Below, piece after piece: positions 57,401 through 64,000 of a stretch of 64,000 nt of DNA. Position numbers and translations under genes: made by a program. Source of the DNA: Blattamonas nauphoetae. Lineage: Eukaryota > Preaxostyla > Oxymonadida. The stretch is from positions 558,001-622,000 of the forward strand of contig JARBJD010000010.1 of NCBI GenBank assembly GCA_033064195.1, given 5' to 3'. The notes beneath the pieces are model-generated. The model was not told the origin of the DNA. It was given only the letters and a program-made list of their open reading frames with translations, and ran no database searches. The number at the start of each line of letters is the position of its first letter. Within the stretch, counting starts at the first letter, position 1.

Positions 57401-59035
57401 TTCTTCGGTTCCGGGGCCTTCTTTGACTTGGGTGCTTTCTTTTTGGGACTGGACGGGGATTGGGCGACTCTCTCCGAAGACAACACGTCGATGTAGTTTT
57501 GCCAGTCGGTGAGGGTGGCGAAGAGAGGAGTGGCTGAGAGGGGCAGGCACACAGAAGCGATAAGGCAAGCAGCTGAATCCTGATCCTTTGATACTCTGAT
57601 GAGAGTGGTGAGAACATCCAACACCTCGCACAATGCATACTTGGGAGCATCGGTTGGGTTCACTTCGAAACGAATAAGAAAAGAACAGCCATACGTTTCT
57701 CTGCTTGGTTGAGAATGTGTGCGGAGAGGAAATGAGCTGTCACTGCCCGGAGGGATGCAGTTTTGTTGACGAGGTTGAGGAGGATGGTATCAAGATATGA
57801 GGGGAGGAGAGTGGACTGACTGTCACACAGTAAGAAAGGAGAAGAAACAATACCAGTTTATTATTTGACAGATCTGAGTGGCGATGAACGCTGGACCTTC
57901 CGAGACATCGGATGTGATGCTCACAAGTCGTTGGGTGAAGCGAGTAATGAAGAGTCCCATTTTCTCGTAGTGTTCCGGAATAGAGAGGATTGGATAGAGT
58001 GCCTGAAGTGAAGCTTCTCTGACAGATGCATCCTTGTCGTTAAGCATCCAGCCAATGAATTTTGTGGTGGACGGGTTGATGAACGATTCGGGTGATTTGA
58101 GAATGAATACCCCAAGCTTTTCAATGCAATATTGACGAATAGGTGGCAACATGTCTCGATAACGATGAAAAAAGATGCCGGCAAAGAATTGCTTATTGAT
58201 TAAATCATCGAGAAAGGCAATCTTTTCTGTGAGATTCTGTTTCTTTGCATCTAAATGTTCTGCCCTTGAAGATGACTATATAGATACGAAGATAAATGAA
58301 GAAATGAGCCGATACCTTCTTTTTTTTCTTCTCTTCAGTGATTGAGGCGTCTATGGTATCAAGTTCTGTTTGGACTCCCTTCGTAACATCTAAAAGTGCT
58401 TCCATCGCTTCCAAACCAATAACAGTTGCAGTGTGTCTGAATGGGCGGCATGTTGAGTTTGAGAAGGAGATGAGCCAGTTAATGAATGGAATAAAGGATT
58501 TATCGTAGAGGGCGCCGTTTTGAGCTGATTCTTTGATAATACTTCTCACCAAGAGTGCAAATCGATTACCAGTTTCACCTTTCCAGACATTCTTGTCTAT
58601 AAATGGATACATTCCCTAAAAAAACTGAGAGAGGATGTGACACACTGTTTTTGGGAAAAACAGAAGGAATTGTGCTGCTAGTTCATTGTCACATTCATCA
58701 TATATTTCTTCAAGAGAAAATCGACAGCCTGTTGACTATGATGCAGATCGATGAGAAATACTGTGAACGAAATGAGATGAACAAACCTGGATGAGGAAGT
58801 TAATAAGTGCGAGTACAGCTCCCTCGTGATCTTGTTGATAATCACTGGACCATCCTCTTGCAAGCTCTGAATATCGTGTTGGTTGCTTCAAAAAATTATC
58901 TGACGTAGGAAATGACGATGAATGACAGCGATGATTTAGAGGGCACATACCAAATAATCCTGGTGGGATATGCTGTGCCGGTTGGTCATTTCGCTCTGAT
59001 ACTGCGTGATTCCTATGTGTCTGTTTGGGAGGCAT
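54454..59035 (-). CDS. SCC3: Cohesin subunit Scc3/STAG
   Basis: At least seven exons on the minus strand. The first (from ATG 59035) and second join in phase 1. The early block LALINFLIQ joins STGCRFSLEE, matching STAG LVNFFIQSCGC. The stromalin conservative domain follows: PFRHTATVIGLEAMEALL, then FFAGIFFHRYRDMLPPIRQY and KFIGWMLNDKDASVREASLQ. The last exon, 57663-54454, is 1069 codons of helical repeats with two lysine-rich acidic inserts (about 57350-57430 and 56180-56310) and an acidic C-terminal tail. Scc3 binds the Scc1 kleisin and DNA and is needed for cohesin loading. It ends 115 bp from the convergent La gene. Exon borders in 57660-58620 are approximate. Confidence 0.88.
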
Positions 59036-59365
59036 TGTTCACCTCAAATGAAATGACAGGACCACAATTAAAAGTTCAGTACACCATTCACCTTCTAATT
59101 TGGCCAAATCAGAATCTATTCACTATGAGTCTCTCAAATTGTTCAAATTTGAAACAAGAAAGCAAGAAATCAATAGATATTCCCTTGTCAGATGACGTTG
59201 GAGAAGATCTGAAAGATTGCGAATGAACAAACATTCGGATGCAAGTGCATAAACGAGTGTTTGGTCGCTCTCCCTTCCATATCTCGAGATGAGGTGAAAA
59301 GGTGAAGTCTGACCAAGACTGCAACTAAAAAAGTCGAAAACTAAATATTATATGTACAGAATGAA
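59036..59365. other. Intergenic region, no gene seen
   Basis: Between the SCC3 start and the transporter stop, both on the minus strand. Contains the probable SCC3 promoter and the 3' end of the transporter. No RNA gene or repeat recognised. Confidence 0.4.
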
Positions 59366-61013
59366 CTAGAGTGTTTGCGGGATCTTAGCTTGCTTCCCAT
59401 ACTCAGCTTCAAATGGAGATGGGTTTGGAGTGACCATCGGTGACGATGATCTGTCTTCTGGTGCAGGTGACACAATTTCTGGTTCGATCGATGGTGTCAC
59501 AGGACCCTGTTCATTGGAAATGTCCTGTTCTTCATCCTCCTCGGTAGCATTAGGTTGTTCACTTGCTGCATTAGTCTCTGGTTGTTTCTTGTCCTTGCTT
59601 CGGACAGCAAAGAGAGAGAACAGAACCAGAATGAGTGTAATCCCTGCAAGGAGGAAATAATACCCACCCTGCCCAAGAGCAGAGGTTAGAGCGCTATTTG
59701 TCAGAACGATGACGAGATTGCCTGACCAAACGAGAGCCATCGAGATCGCGCTTCCCCCAGAAGACGATCCCAACAACTGTCCAAGGTAGACAAAGAAGAG
59801 TGTTCCAATCCCAAGAGAGAATCCGAGGAGGGCAATTGCTGATCCGGCCAGAGCAAGACCAACAGACCCGGCACCAGACGGGATTACTCCAGAGACGCCG
59901 TTTAGGATTGTTCCAATGAGCTGAATTGACGTACCGAGGACAAGCATCCACTTCAAGTTCATCACCCGAAGGAGGGCGATGGGGACAAAGGCACAGAACT
60001 GGTTCCATGTCCCGAGTGCAACGGTTAGCCAAAGAACGATGTTGCGAGAAAGATTGAACGAGGAGAAAAGGTTGGGTGCGAAGAAGAAGACTGCATTAAT
60101 GCCACTAGTGTGATAGAGGATTGCAAGCACGATGCAGATGACCCATGCATATGCTGAAATGCGAGGCTTGCTCGCTGGGACTTGTTCTTGATCATCATTC
60201 GGTTGAGCGGTAGCTTCTTCATTTGTTTCAGTATCAACAGTCATTTCTTCAGACTTCTCATGTTGTTTTGCTTTCTTCCCTCGTTTCTCATTTTGATCTA
60301 GCCATGATGGACTTTCAGGTGCGAATGGTGTGGCAATTGCGATGAGTAATGGGAACACTGATGCCACACCCACTTGTATCCTCCAACTGTATGTGACTGT
60401 GTCGAGGAGGGCGTTGATTATGTAAGCCATCAGAAAGCCAGTCCCGATTGAGACTTGGAAGAGTGCTGAGACAAGCGACTTCTTCGCAGGTGACGCAAGA
60501 TCTGCTCCATAGCTTGAGGCAATTCCTGTAATGCATCCAACTCCGAAACCAGACAGCGATCGAAAGATAACCGCGCTGAGTGGGTGTGGGATGGTTGATG
60601 CAAGTACAGTGCATACAAACGCAACGATAGCCGACCAAAAGTAGACCCATTTCTTCCCGAACGGTTGGACAAGAGGACCAGAGGCTACAGCACTGAAAAT
60701 AGTCAAAGGTAAGATGTGGAGGCAGACCCAACAATGATCGCAATGCTGATTCCAGATGAGAAGAATAGGACATATTCTGCAGCATCAGTGTTCCAGTACG
60801 ACTCTACAAAGAGAAATTCGACAAATGTGAGGGAAATGGCGGAGTTGAAACGAAGATAAAGAACGTTTAGAACGAATGAATGGGTACGTTAAACACACGT
60901 CCGAGGATTCCTGAGATGATTCCTTGAAGACCACCATATGCCAGACCACCAAGGAAGGACATCAGTGAGCCCCAAAGAGAATTTGAAATTCGAATCCTGT
61001 TTTGAGAAGACAT
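59366..61013 (-). CDS. Sugar-porter-type MFS transporter
   Basis: Exon 1 starts at ATG 61013 (MSSQNRIRISNSLWGSLMSF). Exon 2 covers NTDAAEYVLFFSSGISIAII and joins the last, 446-codon exon in phase 2, restoring VGAVASGPLVQPFGKKW, the loop 2-3 motif of the family. About 12 membrane helices are visible with a central cytosolic loop carrying PESPSWLDQNEKRGK, like the PESPR(W/Y)L motif of glucose transporters. The SGINAVFFFAP stretch matches the QQ.SGINAV.YY sugar-contact helix, though the preceding QQ reads YHT. A roughly 75-residue acidic, Ser/Pro-rich C-terminal tail is unusual. Likely substrate is a hexose or related solute, by family only. The donor of exon 1 is uncertain by a few codons. Confidence 0.8.
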
Positions 61014-61229
61014 TAAGAATGAATAAAGGCACGATCAACGACGGTGAAGATCAGATCAAAAAAACAATTTCCATACTCACTCCAAAATTTCCAGACTGTT
61101 TTAAGGTAAATTTACCACGTCTTTAGTAGAATTACCGAGCCCTTTCCTTCATGATTAAGGCTGTATTTGGATCAAATGTTGGGAGCGTTGTGTGCAAGAA
61201 TTCACTCGAAATGAAATCAAAGAACAATA

Positions 61230-62528
61230 TCATGGGACCATCACAAAATCTTCTTCAATATCCGGGACTGTATCATATCTAATAGCTCGCCTTTGGGGTC
61301 GCTTTCGAGCAGGTTTTCTTGGTTTATTTTTAGGATATGGATGAACAGAATTGATAGATGTTTGTGGGGTATCAACACCACCACCAGATCTATGTGCACT
61401 GGTGGGCGACTTTGATGCATCTGAATGAGTGTCCAGATATTTTTTTGGACGAGTCTTCCGTTTGGCAGATCCTTGCGAATTGAGGAGGTTAAATGTTACC
61501 AGAAGGAGACCAGTCGGTAAAAAATCAAAGAATAGATGAAGAAGCGAATAGTACCAGGAGAATGCAACACTATTCAAAGAGAAAGAGAGTAATAAGTTGA
61601 ATAGAAGAAAACCAGGATTTTGAATTAGAAATGTCGTTAGTAGCACATTCCATTCTCTTCATCTCGATTCCATTGTGCAGAACGTTGAGTTTCATCACTT
61701 TGAGCAGTGCATATCCAAATCTGATTGTTTGGATCGAAAAGACAATTCCGACCATCGACACAAGCATTCCAAGTCGTTTTTTGTATGAGCGGTCCAAAGA
61801 TGCATCAAAGTATATTCTGATCAGGCGGTAGAAGTTCGTGAAGAGGGATGTTGAAACAGTCAGATACATGACGGAGTTGGAAAGAAATGTCAGGTATCCG
61901 AGATGAAAAGATGAATCATCCATATACTGAAAGTGGAAAACAGGAAATATGGGAGGTGAATACTCGTATAAGATGCAAAAAAAATTAAAGTGCTTCCAGT
62001 GTCACAAGAAATAGAGAACAAAGCAGACATGTCGGATGATGGATGTCACACAACTAAACACCAAGACAAGAGTCATGATGATTGTGTAAGTCCCATGAAA
62101 TAGGACCCTGAGCCAAGCTTTATCTCGAGGTGTCTTAAGAATAGAATTACCAAGCCAAATTGACAAAAATTCCCAAGCACCGAAGTAGAAAAAGCGAGGT
62201 ATCTGGTCACAAATGAAGAGAGCTCCAAAGAAATTCCATTTGAAGGGGACGAAGAAGAAGAAGCTTTTTTGTAGAAGGAAGAGCAATATCAATATAATGA
62301 GGACGTATCGGGCAAAGTTAGACTTCCATTTACCAGCAGGGAGTATAATAAACGTGTTGTACGTGGCTAGGAGAAGAAGGAGTGAGTTTGTGACGGCGAG
62401 GAGGATGATTGGGAGAGAGCCGGTACCATACACAGCTGAAAAAGTAATATTGACAATAAAATACTAGGACAAATATCGAGAAGGTGTTTTTGAAGTGCTT
62501 CCGGTGAGACCCCATTGTGAAGTCTCAT
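61230..62528 (-). CDS. Seven-transmembrane protein, THH1/TOM1/GPR137-like (tentative)
   Basis: Exon 1 (ATG 62528) ends with HLLDICP and a 29-nt intron, then joins VYGTGSLPIILLAVTNSLLL. A second intron after SIIRH joins YMDDSSFHLGYLTFLSNSV. Seven hydrophobic helices follow one another. The sixth-to-seventh region reads RLGMLVSMVGIVFSIQTIRF and the last helix YYSLLHLFFDFLPTGLLLVT, reminiscent of the helix with an E/D-x-LP motif in plant THH1/TOM and animal GPR137 proteins, which act in endolysosomal membranes. The C-terminal tail of about 90 residues is basic and disordered (NKPRKPARKRPQRRAIRY). The last intron, near 61640-61560, has an unresolved phase. The 7TM topology is firm, the family is not. 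Confidence 0.6.
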
Positions 62529-62625
62529 AAAAAAAGAAAGATGGGCTGACAATCGAGGGTTCTATCAGACAGCTGAACCAATCTGGAAAGATCTTAAAAT
62601 ATGATCCCTCTATTGAAAATCTGGA

Positions 62626-64000
62626 ATGAAAAGAAGCATCATTTCATTCTTACACAGACGTGACGATGCTGTCAAAGATTGTGGATTGATCGAAACTGTT
62701 TATACGCGAATACGGGATAAATCGCCTGTTTCGCTCCTTCTTTCAATGCTAAGTACATCAAACTTTGCATTTTCTCACATTTCTCATCTCATATCAACTC
62801 AGAACACTGAATCTGTCGATGCTGTCGAAGATGAAATCAACTCTGTATGAACAGTGAACATTGCATATTTTTGAACTACTATCATGTATATTTTTCGATT
62901 CTGTGTTTCATATCTCAAATATTTATCTTCATTAATGTTCATTTCTTCACCATCATCAATCAATCATTCTCTCTGTCAAATCCAGATTCTCGGACTTCTT
63001 GACCCGGACACATTCGGCTCCTATCTTGCTCTCCTGTTTCAATCGATTGATTTCTCTCGACCGCTGTCGCCTGATTCGCTCGGTCTCCTTCTCCTATCTC
63101 GAGCACTCAAAAAAGCCCTCCGTCTTCCCAACTTTATTCACCTCATCTCGACCTTTTTTGAAACGGTCCTTGTCAAAAATGTGGGTGATAGCATCCAGGA
63201 CCTGTCGTATCATCTCTTTTACTTCCAATTGACCGGGGAGGAGACTGTTCTTTTTCATCTTGCCCTTTGCTACTCATCGTCTGAAAGAATACGAGAAGCT
63301 GCCTCAGATTATATTTACCATCTGTTCGAGAAAGACGGTGGTCAAATTCTGATGTTCTCACAAAGGACGATCCATCTGATTCGCGACTACTATAGCTCAA
63401 TCATCAACCTTGAAAAACGACTGTTCTCACAGTTCAATCATGGTGATCTCGCAAAAAACGCGACTTTGTCCAAAGAGAGTCGACAAAACTATGTATCATC
63501 TCTTCAGACTCCACTACAATGGTTCGGAAATCAACCAAATCTTCAGAAAGTGATGCAGGCCATCGGAAACATTTCCCAAACACTTGACGAACCAACCTAC
63601 TCAAATGTGCACATTTCAACGCAACCCTATTGTTTCTTTCCCCTCCAGAGATCCACAATCACACCGTCAGAACAGAAGTGGACAGAGAACAATGGACATC
63701 TTTCTTCACTTGTCCAAGCTGGACTAAAGCAACTCAACAAAGGTCCAATTGTTGTTGACATCGGTCCGTCCTTCTTTATGACAGTAGAACGAGCAAAGGA
63801 AGGGTTATCCATCCTCCTTGGAGATAAGTCGGAAACAGAAGCAGACACTGTCCACATCGACATTGGGAACATTGTTGGATGCATCTCAACCTGCATTCAG
63901 GAGCAAGTCCTTCAACTATTCCGGCTTGGCACGATAACTGAAGAACCTGACTCAAATTCCAACATCCACCCCGCTGTTGAGGCTATCATCAATGAGTGGA
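62626..64000 (+). CDS. NOT1: Probable NOT1/CNOT1, N-terminal part (runs off the right edge)
   Basis: Exon 1 is 62626-62847, ending EDEINS in phase 0. After an intron of about 140 nt (to 62992) a frame opens and stays open to the edge. The second exon reads LDPDTFGSYLALLFQSIDFS, then KALRLPNFIHLIS, then FHLALCYSSSERIREAASDY. These line up in order with human CNOT1 GPEADRHLLRCLFSHVDFS, ITKPNFISTLS and [20 protein letters not shown]. NOT1 is the scaffold of the CCR4-NOT deadenylase, and this would be its N-terminal HEAT region. The similarity is from memory and moderate. About 400 residues are visible and the rest lies outside the window. Confidence 0.6.

Noticed and set aside
58912-59226. Plus-strand open frame of 104 codons
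   Set aside because: It overlaps the first exon of SCC3 in antisense and has no family resemblance.
1-64000. Reassigned stop codons, as in some oxymonads
   Set aside because: TAA, TAG and TGA each end a well-supported gene (for example NPHP4, the VWA protease and RabGGTase alpha), and conserved regions contain no in-frame stops.

Overview
This is a window of a compact, intron-bearing protist genome. Genes lie on both strands, usually a few hundred bases apart. Introns are GT-AG and many are only 25-60 nt. TAA, TAG and TGA all act as stops, so the code looks standard. The best guess is an oxymonad flagellate (Preaxostyla, like Blattamonas or Monocercomonoides). That guess rests on the short introns, the retained ciliary gene NPHP4, and a decayed surface protein with 'CG..xxPCR' pectin-lyase-like repeats, which I associate with oxymonads. 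It is inference, not proof.

Left part (1-8838): a partial unrecognised gene at the edge, a 1.67-kb element with 24-bp terminal inverted repeats and TA duplications, a decayed surface-protein gene, other gene relics, and a perfect inverted repeat with 156-bp arms ending 18 bp before the next gene. Middle-left (8839-31249): an Mps1/TTK-like kinase, a relic, a VWA plus papain-like protease fusion, a coiled-coil protein, nephrocystin-4, a large type II membrane protein, a small CXC protein divergent from NMD3, and a Rab geranylgeranyltransferase alpha subunit with a long leucine-rich tail.

A 4.8-kb inverted-repeat element (31257-36057) sits on the stop codon of that last gene. It has a 9-bp target duplication and an internal pair of perfect 418-bp inverted arms. 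Right of it come ribosomal protein eL31, an unrecognised 679-residue protein, and a MAN1/Src1-like inner nuclear membrane protein swollen by nested tandem coiled-coil repeats. Then come a BRE1-like E3 ligase, tRNA-Pro(CGG), GINS subunit Psf3, an unrecognised small protein, an FKBP, La protein, cohesin subunit Scc3, a sugar-type MFS transporter, a 7TM protein, and the 5' part of a probable NOT1/CNOT1.

Most genes are unrelated housekeeping genes. Several serve chromosome biology (Mps1, Psf3, Scc3, BRE1, MAN1-like), but nothing suggests an operon-like system. The unusual material is the MAN1-like repeat gene, the two inverted-repeat structures, the large element, and the VWA-protease. Exon models for the kinase, NPHP4, NMD3, RabGGTase alpha, La, Psf3, the type II membrane protein and the 679-residue protein were checked by hand: exon lengths sum to whole codons and the frames join.
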